Shown here: positions 44,989 through 52,299 of the stretch, piece after piece
Layout: each line of letters begins with the position of its first letter
Position numbering within the stretch: the first letter of the stretch is position 1
Origin: Streptomyces rubrogriseus
GTDB taxonomy: Bacteria; Actinomycetota; Actinomycetes; Streptomycetales; Streptomycetaceae
DNA: 64,000 nt
NCBI RefSeq assembly: GCF_027947575.1
Contig: NZ_CP116256.1
Location: forward strand, 2,790,001-2,854,000
Direction: 5' to 3'
Program-made: the position numbers and the translations under genes
Notes under the pieces: model-generated
What the model was told of the DNA's origin: nothing
Database searches by the model: none
Seen by the model: only the letters and a program-made list of their open reading frames with translations

Positions 44989-45269
44989 TGGGCGACGCTC
45001 CTCCCCTGACGTGGGAAGAACTCAAGCCATTCGAGCAGGAACAAGGCGGCTACTGGTACTACCCGTCAGGCTGTGACGTTTACGGCAACGGCAAGGTGTG
45101 GGTCCGCGTCCCTCGCCCTGAGCAGCCTGGTGAGATGGTCGGCTTCAAGAACCGGCTCGGCCTCCTACTGCGGGATGTCGAAACGCGTGCGATAGAGACA
45201 GGCAATGCCGAGATGGCTGCCTTGGCTGCCCAGTTGAAGCAAGTGGGGGTCCGATGCGAGTCCTCCTGA
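44988..45269 (+). CDS. hypothetical protein, 93 aa
   Basis: ATG 44988 on the methyltransferase stop (TAATG). Aromatic- and charge-rich (QGGYWYYPSGCDVYGNGKVW) with a helical C-terminus. Its end overlaps the epimerase start by 16 bases. Possible accessory protein of the cassette. Confidence 0.65.
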   Translation: MGDAPPLTWEELKPFEQEQGGYWYYPSGCDVYGNGKVWVRVPRPEQPGEMVGFKNRLGLLLRDVETRAIETGNAEMAALAAQLKQVGVRCESS

Positions 45270-46135
45270 CTGGCGCGTCGGGCTTCGTCGGCCGCCACCT
45301 CCACCGCGCGTTGGCCGATCGTGGCGACGACGTGTTCGCCCTCGACCTGCGGCCCACACCCGGCGTGGAAGTCGGTGACGCCCTCGACTTCTTCCGCCAC
45401 GACGACACCCGCATGGATCTCGCCATCCACTGTGCGGCGATCGTCGGCGGTCGGGCCAGCATCGACGGCTCCCCGCTCGGCGTCGCCACCAACCTCGCCC
45501 TGGACTCCTGGTACATGCGGTGGCTGGTCTGCACCCGCACCCCGCGAGCCGTCTACTTCTCCAGCAGCGCCGCCTACCCGGTGGAGCTTCAGCAGCCCGG
45601 CGACGTGCGGAAGCTGTACGAAGAGGACATCGACCTCGACCAGCCCGAGCAGCCCGACGCCACGTATGGCTGGGCGAAGCTGACCGGGGAGAAGCTCGCC
45701 CGGTACGCGGAGGCGGAGGGCTGCCGGATCCTCGTCCCCCGCCCTTTCTCCGGGTACGGCGAGGACCAGGACGAGGCGTACCCGTTCCCGGCGTTCACCC
45801 GGCGAGCCCGCGAGCACCAAGACCCGTTCGAAATCTGGGGGTCCGGCGACTCCACCCGCGACTGGATCCACATCGACGACCTCGTCGGCGCCACCCTCGC
45901 ACTCCTCGACGCCGAGGTGACCGGACCGGTGAATCTCGGCTGGGGCAGGGCCACCTCGTTCAACGACCTCGCCCGGATCATGTGCGCCGCAGCTGGCTAC
46001 CAGCCGACGCTGAAGCACCGGCACGACGCCCCGCAAGGCGTCCACCACCGAGTGTGCGACCCCAGCCGGATGCTCGACCACTACATGCCCACTGTGACGC
46101 TGGAAGAAGGCGTGCGGCGGGCCGTCAATGTCTGA
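45254..46135 (+). CDS. NAD-dependent sugar epimerase/dehydratase
   Basis: A 293-residue extended SDR enzyme. The Rossmann glycine motif is LLTGASGFVGRHLHRALA (4-21), the serine is in YFSSSAAYP, and the catalytic YxxxK is YGWAK in DATYGWAKLTGEKLARY. FGSGYGED-like loops and DWIHIDDLVGATLALL follow. Such enzymes act on nucleotide sugars (for example epimerising or dehydrating a sugar attached to a nucleotide). With the glycosyltransferase and methyltransferase it could build a modified sugar. Virion- or DNA-bound target unknown. Confidence 0.87.
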   Translation: MRVLLTGASGFVGRHLHRALADRGDDVFALDLRPTPGVEVGDALDFFRHDDTRMDLAIHCAAIVGGRASIDGSPLGVATNLALDSWYMRWLVCTRTPRAVYFSSSAAYPVELQQPGDVRKLYEEDIDLDQPEQPDATYGWAKLTGEKLARYAEAEGCRILVPRPFSGYGEDQDEAYPFPAFTRRAREHQDPFEIWGSGDSTRDWIHIDDLVGATLALLDAEVTGPVNLGWGRATSFNDLARIMCAAAGYQPTLKHRHDAPQGVHHRVCDPSRMLDHYMPTVTLEEGVRRAVNV

Positions 46136-46156
46136 CCCCACGGAAGGCCCGCGCCC

Positions 46157-46435
46157 ATGGCTTCCCCTGTCCCTGACCTGCCCTTGTGGGCATGGAATCT
46201 GATCATCGCCATGCAGCAGCACGAAGAGCTGCACGGACGTGAGGACACCTGCCTGAAAGGCGTCCTCCATGCCGTCCCGCCCGAAGTCCTTCAGCAGGCC
46301 GAAGCGATCAGCGGCTACGTGAAGAAGGCCAGCGGCCAACAGATCGCCGACAACGCCATGGAGAAGTGGGGCGGCATTATGGACGCCTTCTTCGGGGCAC
46401 AGAAGGCCGAGGCCGGGCCGGAGGCCGCGTCGTGA
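46157..46435 (+). CDS. hypothetical protein, 92 aa
   Basis: ATG 46157. Helical with a hydrophobic N-terminal stretch (LWAWNLIIAMQQHEELHGRE). Stop overlaps the next GTG. Function unknown. Confidence 0.65.
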   Translation: MASPVPDLPLWAWNLIIAMQQHEELHGREDTCLKGVLHAVPPEVLQQAEAISGYVKKASGQQIADNAMEKWGGIMDAFFGAQKAEAGPEAAS

Positions 46436-46782
46436 CTGAGTCTGTTGCCATGCCGAACCCGTGCGAGCACGCATGGGAGTACAACAAGCCCGCCCACGCC
46501 AGCGCCTCCGTCCGCATCTGCTCCCTCTGCCACCAGATAGACGGCGAAGAACTGATGCGCACCCTCAACGAGTACGCGACCGCGTTCAAGCAGAAGCCGA
46601 CGACCCTCGTCTACGCCTGGTCCGACGGCCGCACGTACAGCGTCATCGACCAGCCCGGCGGCATCCCCGACAGCGCACGCGAACGCGCCCTCCTACGCGG
46701 ACTGCTCGGCCACGCCCTGTCGCAGCTCGATCAGTACGAGATCACCGGACCGCTCGGCATTGCCACCCAGGAGGCGACGTGA
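46432..46782 (+). CDS. zinc-binding hypothetical protein, 116 aa
   Basis: GTG 46432 on the previous stop. NPCEHAWEY and ICSLCHQIDGEEL provide a CH/CC zinc site near the N-terminus, then a helical region ends in RGLLGHALSQLDQYEI. Stop overlaps the next GTG. Confidence 0.65.
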   Translation: MTESVAMPNPCEHAWEYNKPAHASASVRICSLCHQIDGEELMRTLNEYATAFKQKPTTLVYAWSDGRTYSVIDQPGGIPDSARERALLRGLLGHALSQLDQYEITGPLGIATQEAT

Positions 46783-47018
46783 GTACGACTGCCGACAGCA
46801 CCCGCCTCATCAAGACCGTTTGGCGCGGGGAGAAGCCGTGGCACTGGAAGGCCCTCAAGACCGGGCACGTCCAGCCGTTCGGCTACCGCACCTACTGGCG
46901 CAGCCGCTGGCTGTGGCAGATCCACTTCACGCCGGTCCACATCGCCCGCGACAACAGCCAGTGGGAGATCGGCCTCTGCCTCGGCAAGCGGACGATCTTC
47001 CTGCTCTCACACTCCTAG
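46779..47018 (+). CDS. hypothetical protein, 79 aa
   Basis: GTG 46779 on the previous stop. A tryptophan-rich beta-type sequence (RGEKPWHWKALKTGHVQPFG, RSRWLWQIHFTPVHI, QWEIGLCLG). No family recognised. Function unknown. Confidence 0.65.
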   Translation: MSTTADSTRLIKTVWRGEKPWHWKALKTGHVQPFGYRTYWRSRWLWQIHFTPVHIARDNSQWEIGLCLGKRTIFLLSHS

Positions 47019-47040
47019 CCCACAACCTGGAGTCGGCACC

Positions 47041-47253
47041 ATGCAGGAAGATCTGAGCCTCTGCGGCTGGGGCGACTGCCAGGAGACGGCCACGACCGCA
47101 CTCCGCTTCCGCGATCAGCCCGGCCACATCCACAACTGCGACCCGCATGCTGCACTCAACCGAGAATGGTCCGACGTGATCGAGTCCGCGCCCATGCCGA
47201 ACTGCCCGTTCGTGCACGGCGAGATGTGGATCGACATGCCCCGCGACCTCTGA
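47041..47253 (+). CDS. cysteine/histidine protein, 70 aa
   Basis: ATG 47041. CGWGDCQE and later HIHNCDPH can form a zinc site. Similar short proteins recur in phage accessory regions. Function unknown. Confidence 0.6.
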   Translation: MQEDLSLCGWGDCQETATTALRFRDQPGHIHNCDPHAALNREWSDVIESAPMPNCPFVHGEMWIDMPRDL

Positions 47254-47271
47254 CCACCCGGAGCCCGCGCC

Positions 47272-47709
47272 ATGGATCTCCACGCCTGGATCACCCAGCA
47301 AGTCGACGAGGTCGAGCGACTGATCGAAGAGAACGAGTTCTCGCCCAGCCAGACGGAAGGCGTCCGCCTCCGCTGCGAAGCCGACCGGCGCATCCTCAAC
47401 CGGCACCGGCTCGATCCGACAGCCGCCAACAGCTCGTTCGAAGCCGCATGCGAAGGCTGCGGGCACGAGTGGCTGTGGGACGATCCCGTGCCGTTCGTCG
47501 ACAACATCAACGACTGCCCCGAGCTGCTGGACCTCGCGCACGCGCACGGCATCACGCCCGAGATCCTCGCCAGCCTCGACCGGCCGCAGATCCCTAAGCC
47601 GCCGCCGCGCAGCGAGCGCCGCCTCGGCCTCGGCGACATCCTCGCCACCCCACCCGTCACCACCAGCCAGGTGCCCGCCGCACTACGCGGACCCCGCTGG
47701 AAACCCTGA
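47272..47709 (+). CDS. DUF6221-like protein, 145 aa
   Basis: ATG 47272 with the GGAGCCCGCGCC leader. LRCEADRRILNRHRLDPTAA and ACEGCGHEWLWDDPVPFVDN then NDCPELLDLAHAHG fit DUF6221 members, with a zinc-like CEGCG. Diverged from the family member at 38328. Function unknown. Confidence 0.72.
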   Translation: MDLHAWITQQVDEVERLIEENEFSPSQTEGVRLRCEADRRILNRHRLDPTAANSSFEAACEGCGHEWLWDDPVPFVDNINDCPELLDLAHAHGITPEILASLDRPQIPKPPPRSERRLGLGDILATPPVTTSQVPAALRGPRWKP

Positions 47710-47729
47710 CCACCACAGGAGCCCGCGCC

Positions 47730-47897
47730 ATGGCCCATGACGACAAGAAGGCCACAAGCATCCCGGTCTGCGACCGATGGCTGCACGAAGTCTGGTGGCG
47801 AATCGCCCGCTGGCCGGAGAGCGATCGGGCCGCTGGCCGAGTCGCGCTCGCCGAGTACCACACTCATCGTTCCGCACCCAAGGCGGTGACCGGCTGA
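47730..47897 (+). CDS. hypothetical protein, 55 aa
   Basis: ATG 47730 with GGAGCCCGCGCC upstream; ends at TGA 47895-47897 overlapping the next ATG. Product begins MAHDDKKATSIPVCDRWLHE and has several tryptophans (WLHEVWWRIARWP). No family recognised. Confidence 0.6.
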   Translation: MAHDDKKATSIPVCDRWLHEVWWRIARWPESDRAAGRVALAEYHTHRSAPKAVTG

Positions 47898-48568
47898 TGG
47901 CCCGCCTGCAGATCCTCGAACTCCCCGAAGGCAGCGGCGACGACCGGCCGCCCTTCGTGCTCGTCGTCGACCAGGTGCCCGCCAACGGGGACGGATTCGA
48001 AGCCCTCCGACGCGACCTGATGGACGACTACCTCGCCGCGCGCACCGGCGCCCGCGCCGTCCTCGTCTTCGAAGACACCATCGACATCCCCGCCAACGAC
48101 ACCAGCGCCTACCTCCGCGAAGCGGAAGCGACGTGGACCCCGGTCGACGAGATGGAAGTACTCCGTCAGCAGGCCAGGCACAGCGAAGAAGCCGAAGCCA
48201 TCCGGAAGCGCGTCTCCAAGGAACAGAAGGCCGCCCTCACCGACGCCCTCGGCATGGACGGGATCCGCGACTGGGACGACATCCTCAACGCCGCACGCGG
48301 ACTCCGCACGCAGCGCGACGCGCAGGCCGAGGCTATCGAGCGTGTCCGCAACCTGCACCGGCCCGTCGAACACAGAGGGCAGACCATCTGCTGGGAATGC
48401 TCCGACTACGACTTCCCCGGCCAGACCACCGACAGCCCGCCCGTCGCCCACGACCAGTGCGCCACCCTCCGCGCACTCAACGGGCCGTCCAAGTGGTGCT
48501 GCGGCCCTGCCTCCGACACCAACGGCATCACGCACCTCGCCGAGTGCCGAGGCAGACGCGATGCCTGA
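47897..48568 (+). CDS. zinc-tailed hypothetical protein, 223 aa
   Basis: ATG 47897 on the previous stop. The N-terminal 60 residues are beta-rich (LQILELPEGSGDDRPPFVLV), then a helical region, then a cysteine-rich C-terminus (ICWECSDYDFP, WCCGP, LAECRGRR) that likely binds zinc. Overlaps the next gene by 8 bases. Function unknown. Confidence 0.68.
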   Translation: MARLQILELPEGSGDDRPPFVLVVDQVPANGDGFEALRRDLMDDYLAARTGARAVLVFEDTIDIPANDTSAYLREAEATWTPVDEMEVLRQQARHSEEAEAIRKRVSKEQKAALTDALGMDGIRDWDDILNAARGLRTQRDAQAEAIERVRNLHRPVEHRGQTICWECSDYDFPGQTTDSPPVAHDQCATLRALNGPSKWCCGPASDTNGITHLAECRGRRDA

Positions 48569-48764
48569 CGTGACGGTGAAGCTGTCCGACGGCATCCGCG
48601 ACATCACCGTCGAGATCACAGGCGCAGACGAAGCACTCCGCCGCGCCGAAGAAACCGCCATCCGGTTGTACGACGTTGCCATCGCAGGCAGCCCCACCGA
48701 CAGGCGCGCCGGCTTCGCAGGCTGGTCACCCAGCAGCACAACCGAACGCAGCCCCGAGGAGTAG
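48561..48764 (+). CDS. hypothetical protein, 67 aa
   Basis: ATG 48561 in the previous gene's end. Strand-rich start (DVTVKLSDGIRDITVEITGA) then a helix. Similar in type to small phage proteins of unknown role. Confidence 0.6.
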   Translation: MPDVTVKLSDGIRDITVEITGADEALRRAEETAIRLYDVAIAGSPTDRRAGFAGWSPSSTTERSPEE

Positions 48765-48766
48765 AC

Positions 48767-49126
48767 GTGGTTCCCGCATCCGTCATGGAGCGCCTCAAGA
48801 CAGAAGGACGCGCCATAACCATCTACCCCGTCGGGCTCCTCGCCGACCTGTCCCGCTTCGTTCACGAAGCAGATAGGGTCGCCGCCCGCCGACACCTCCG
48901 CGCATCACTGCATCGCGAGTGGGAGCGGATCAAGGCCCGCAAGTGGCGCGAGGCGAAGAACTACCTGAACGGCTACCTCGCTGAACACGACACGCTCGGC
49001 ACCCGATGCGGCACCGGCTGGACGCGAGGGCGTGCACTGCGAGACCTGGCCCGGCATCTCATCGAGCTCGAATCACTCAAGGAGATCGAGCGGGTCTTCT
49101 CCGAGCTGCGCGCGAGTGGACCGTGA
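48767..49126 (+). CDS. helical hypothetical protein, 119 aa
   Basis: GTG 48767. Highly helical and basic (SLHREWERIKARKWREAKNY, RDLARHLIELESLKEIERVF). Stop overlaps the HNH gene GTG. May bind nucleic acid; function unknown. Confidence 0.65.
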   Translation: MVPASVMERLKTEGRAITIYPVGLLADLSRFVHEADRVAARRHLRASLHREWERIKARKWREAKNYLNGYLAEHDTLGTRCGTGWTRGRALRDLARHLIELESLKEIERVFSELRASGP

Positions 49127-49416
49127 GCGGCGGCTGGCAGGGTAGCGACCGCAAGAGCCGACTACCGTCGAACTGGGCGACGATCCGCCGCAAGGTGCTC
49201 GACCGCGACCCGATCTGCAAGCTGTGCGGCGTGAGGCCGTCCACCCACTGCGACCACATCGAAGCCAAGACCGACGCCCACGCCGAAGACCGACTCCAAG
49301 GGGTCTGCGAACCCTGCCACCTGCAGAAGTCCAGCCGCGAAGGCCTCGCCGCGCAGCGCGCCAACCCGCGGCCCGGACGGACGAGGCCACAGGAACCGCA
49401 CCCAGGGCTGAGGTGA
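49123..49416 (+). CDS. HNH endonuclease, 97 aa
   Basis: GTG 49123 on the previous stop. The core DRDPICKLCGVRPSTHCDHI followed by VCEPCHLQKSSREG shows the HNH fold with paired cysteines that hold zinc (CKLC, CEPC) and the DH metal-binding pair. Small HNH proteins often assist terminase in cutting DNA for packaging; the terminase is about 2.4 kb downstream. Confidence 0.82.
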   Translation: MSGGWQGSDRKSRLPSNWATIRRKVLDRDPICKLCGVRPSTHCDHIEAKTDAHAEDRLQGVCEPCHLQKSSREGLAAQRANPRPGRTRPQEPHPGLR

Positions 49417-49420
49417 CACC

Positions 49421-49618
49421 ATGCCCCGCTGGCTCATCCAATTCCCCGGAGCCCAAGGCCGCGACGACTTCCGCATCGACGACGACCTCGCCCTCACCTT
49501 CAGCGGAGACTGGGCCATCTTCACCGACCAGCACGGCCCCAACTACGCACTCCCCGCAGGCCTTGGCGTCATCATCGAACGGGTAGACGAAGACCAGCCC
49601 GCGCCGCAGAAGGAGTGA
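49421..49618 (+). CDS. hypothetical protein, 65 aa
   Basis: ATG 49421. Beta-rich (WLIQFPGAQGRDDFRIDDDL, TFSGDWAIFTDQHGP). Compact unknown protein. SD is weak. Confidence 0.6.
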   Translation: MPRWLIQFPGAQGRDDFRIDDDLALTFSGDWAIFTDQHGPNYALPAGLGVIIERVDEDQPAPQKE

Positions 49619-49624
49619 TGACCT

Positions 49625-49861
49625 GTGGCATCCAAGGGACGCGGCCGGCGAGGCAACGCGGAGACCTTCCGCCGGTACTGGGGCCCGTCGGGCAAGGGCG
49701 GCGCACGCATCCGCTGGAATACCCCCGGGGACTGGACAAGGTGCAACAGGCTCCTCAGCCGCTACATGGCCGGCCGAGCCCGCGGCTACTGCCAGCTTCT
49801 CCACCGGAGGTACACCGGCAGCTACACCGGCAGTCGGGCCAACATCGGCCGACGACGGTGA
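49625..49861 (+). CDS. basic hypothetical protein, 78 aa
   Basis: GTG 49625. Strongly basic and glycine-rich (KGRGRRGNAETFRRYWGPSG, RLLSRYMAGRARGY). Likely nucleic-acid-binding by composition. Function unknown. Confidence 0.6.
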   Translation: MASKGRGRRGNAETFRRYWGPSGKGGARIRWNTPGDWTRCNRLLSRYMAGRARGYCQLLHRRYTGSYTGSRANIGRRR

Positions 49862-49961
49862 GGAACCAGCCGACTGTCAGCGGGCGTTGAGACAATAGAA
49901 CCCCGGCGAGTGCTACCAACACTCCCGGGGCCACGGCCAGCCCTGACACGACAGGACCAGC

Positions 49962-50708
49962 ATGCCCAACGCTACACGCCCCACCACCATCACCTGCGCA
50001 CGCTGCGGCGCGGAGAAGACTGTCGGACGCACCGGCCCGATACCCACCTACTGCTCCGCCTCATGCCGGGCCCGCGTCAAAGACGAGAGAGCTCGCGCAG
50101 ACGGGCGGTACGAAGCAGAGCGGACCGCCGCCCGAGAAAAGACTCGGCAACAGCGGGAAGTCAACGCACGTCCGTGCCCTTACTGCACCGCGCCCATGGT
50201 CAACCCCCAGCGCAAACAGTGCGGCAGGCCCGAATGCAAGCGGGCCTTCAACGCCGAACGAATGCGAGATTGGAACCGGCAGTACAAGGCTGAGCATGGG
50301 CAGTGGTACACCAGGCACCGGCACGGAGAGGCGCAGCGGGTGTACATGCGGCGGCGCCGCCAGGAGATCGGGCACTGGAGGCTGCTCTATCCAGCAGCGG
50401 CTGCAGCAGCCGACGCACGCAGGCGAGCACTCGTGCAGCAGGCGCGAACCGACGAGGTGTTCGCACCGCTCGACATCCACGTGCGGGACGGCTGGACCTG
50501 CCAGCTGTGCCACGAGCCCATCGACCGAGCCATCGCATGGCCGCACCCCAAGAGCCCGAGCATCGACCACATCGTCCCTCTGTCCCGAGGCGGAGCACAC
50601 GCACTGAGCAACGTCCAGAGCGCCCACCTCGGATGCAACAGCAGCAAGCGCGACAGGGACATGGAGGCCGCGGTCACCCTCCTCACCCGCCTCGCCGGCC
50701 AGGCGTAG
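49962..50708 (+). CDS. HNH endonuclease with two N-terminal zinc motifs, 248 aa
   Basis: ATG 49962. Two cysteine sets, CARCGAEKT...YCSASC and CPYCTAPM...CGRPEC, precede the nuclease. The HNH core is DGWTCQLCHEPIDRAIAW then SIDHIVPLSRGGAHALSNVQ and HLGCNSSK, a textbook metal-binding DH-N-H. Probably cuts DNA; the length and zinc fingers suggest target specificity. Homing-type or packaging-associated cannot be told apart from the sequence. Confidence 0.87.
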   Translation: MPNATRPTTITCARCGAEKTVGRTGPIPTYCSASCRARVKDERARADGRYEAERTAAREKTRQQREVNARPCPYCTAPMVNPQRKQCGRPECKRAFNAERMRDWNRQYKAEHGQWYTRHRHGEAQRVYMRRRRQEIGHWRLLYPAAAAAADARRRALVQQARTDEVFAPLDIHVRDGWTCQLCHEPIDRAIAWPHPKSPSIDHIVPLSRGGAHALSNVQSAHLGCNSSKRDRDMEAAVTLLTRLAGQA

Positions 50709-51012
50709 GGCAGTCCACCAGGCTGGCCGCCGGGGCAGGGCAGGCATGCATGGCGTGAGGCGCGGCGACGTGGTCACCGTGATCATGGTGCAGCGAGCAC
50801 AGGTGATCGCTCATGTGAGCCGAACGCTGCACGCCTGAGCCACACGCGCAAGTCAGGCCTATCGGATCGAAACGGACATAGGGTGCGATGGTGTCGTCAC
50901 TCCAGGTCAGAGGGTCGGGCGGCGCGAACCGGACATAGGGGGCGTACCCCCCACCCGTCGTGATCGACAGATCGGCCTCGTATAGCACCTGACATCCCGC
51001 CCGGGTTTCCAA
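50683..51012 (-). CDS. possible leftward protein, 109 aa
   Basis: The 427-bp gap between rightward genes (50709-51135) holds one leftward frame starting METRAGCQVLYEADLSITTG. It contains APYVRF twice; the two copies differ only at synonymous positions (GCC/GCA, CGG/CGT), which suggests the frame is translated. CACG and HMSDHLCSLHHDHGDH could bind zinc. No RBS is obvious and it overlaps the HNH gene's end, so certainty is low. Confidence 0.4.
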   Translation of the reverse strand: METRAGCQVLYEADLSITTGGGYAPYVRFAPPDPLTWSDDTIAPYVRFDPIGLTCACGSGVQRSAHMSDHLCSLHHDHGDHVAAPHAMHACPAPAASLVDCPTPGRRGG

Positions 51013-51123
51013 GGTCGCTGACCTGCGGTGATGCGAGCCGACCTGTCGTCAGGCTGCTCCGCGCACACGTCACGGCATGGTAACGGTGCAGGTGGAAGCC
51101 CTGTAGCCGTGACACGGGGCGGC

Positions 51124-51129
51124 TAGACT
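51124..51129 (+). promoter_or_regulatory. -10-like TAGACT at a leaderless start
   Basis: TAGACT matches the Streptomyces -10 pattern (TAGRRT-like) and ends 7 bases before the ATG at 51136, so transcription would begin at or just before that codon. No ribosome site is visible. No good -35 is present. Confidence 0.4.
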
Positions 51130-51135
51130 GGGGTC

Positions 51136-51777
51136 ATGACCTCGACCCCCGCCCCCCGCCGCACCCGGTGTGAGCAGTGCACCGGCCCGCTGCCGTTGAT
51201 GGCGCGGGCGGATGCCCTGTACTGCGGTGCGACCTGCCGGAAGCGCGCGAGCAGGGCGCGGATCGCGGTCGAGCAGGAGCGGGTGGCCGGCGAGCAGGCC
51301 TCGCGTATCCCGTCCGAGTTGACGGCGCGTCCGCGGTGGGTTCGGTACTCGTGGCGGAAGGTGCCGTTGCGGGTCGACGGCCGGTTCGCCTCGGTGGATG
51401 ACCCGTCGTCCTGGTCGGACTTCCCGACTGTGGCGAAGGCGTCGGCTGGTGAGGGCGTCGGCTTCGTCCTGACGGCCAGTGACGGGATCGTGGTTGTCGA
51501 CCTGGACCACGCGGTCGAGAACGGTCGAGTGCTGCCGTGGGCGCAGGCGATCGTCGACCAGTTGCCGCCGACGTACATGGAGCGCGGCCGGTCCGGTACC
51601 GGCCTGCATCTGTGGTTCCGCGGGTCGGTGCCGGCCGGGCGCCGGGTTCGCCGCGGAGAGGTCGCGATCGAGGTGTACTCCGACCGCCGCTACATGATCG
51701 TGGGTGACCGGGTTTCGGGTACGCCCCTCAGTCTTGCCGAGCTGCCTGACGCGGCCGGTTTGATCGCTTCGCTCTGA
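51136..51777 (+). CDS. primase/polymerase N-terminal-like protein, 213 aa
   Basis: ATG 51136. An N-terminal zinc motif (CEQCTGPL, YCGATCRKR) precedes a domain with the pattern of bifunctional DNA primase/polymerase N-termini: VGFVLTASDGIVVVDLDHAV (the VDLDHA acidic pair), SGTGLHLWFRG and IEVYSDRRYMIVGDR. The helicase part of D5-like primases is missing; the product stops after about 210 residues. It may prime phage DNA synthesis with the DnaB helicase. Immediately upstream of the terminase genes. Confidence 0.78.
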   Translation: MTSTPAPRRTRCEQCTGPLPLMARADALYCGATCRKRASRARIAVEQERVAGEQASRIPSELTARPRWVRYSWRKVPLRVDGRFASVDDPSSWSDFPTVAKASAGEGVGFVLTASDGIVVVDLDHAVENGRVLPWAQAIVDQLPPTYMERGRSGTGLHLWFRGSVPAGRRVRRGEVAIEVYSDRRYMIVGDRVSGTPLSLAELPDAAGLIASL

Positions 51778-51858
51778 CGCCCCGGCGGCGTCCTGCGGGC
51801 GTCGTTGTTTCCAGCCCTCTGTGCGCCCTGGTGGCGTGCTCTGACCCTGGAGGTCGTC

Positions 51859-52299
51859 ATGGGCGCTCGTGGACCTATCGGTAAGCGCTCCGAGGAGCGC
51901 ATGGGCCATCGCTCAAAGGAAGAGATCGACTCAATCACGAAGGCGCCGTCGGGGCCACCGACGGACCTACCGGACCTGCCGGGCGCGGACCCGTTGTGGC
52001 ATCCCATCGCCTCGGACTGGTACCTCAGCCTGAGGGAGTCGGGGCAGGCGGCGTTCTATCAGCCGTCGGACTGGGCTGTCGCCCGCTACGCCGCGGACCT
52101 GATGTCGAAGGTGCTGCTGTCGGAGCGTGGTCCGAACGGCCAGCTGGTCGCGGCCCTGAACTCGGTGATGTCGTCGCTGTTGACGACGGAGGGGGACCGG
52201 CGTCGGGCCCGTATGGAGCTGGAGCGGAAGAAGCCCTCCAGTCAGGCCGATGCCGATGTGACGGTGCTCGATGACTACCGCTCCGCCTTCGGGGGTTGA
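51859..52299 (+). CDS. terS: terminase small subunit
   Basis: ATG 51859 after TGGAGG. A 146-residue protein with ARGPIGKRSEERMGHRSKEE, a phage terS-like opening, and a central helical region (WHPIASDWYLSLRESGQAAF, DWAVARYAADLMSKVLLSER). Small subunits bind the packaging site on phage DNA. It overlaps the large subunit by 29 bases. Call based on position, size and pattern. Confidence 0.78.
   Translation: MGARGPIGKRSEERMGHRSKEEIDSITKAPSGPPTDLPDLPGADPLWHPIASDWYLSLRESGQAAFYQPSDWAVARYAADLMSKVLLSERGPNGQLVAALNSVMSSLLTTEGDRRRARMELERKKPSSQADADVTVLDDYRSAFGG

Noticed and set aside
45080..46474. Leftward frame opposite the epimerase gene
   Set aside because: The rightward SDR protein has all key motifs; the leftward frame has none.
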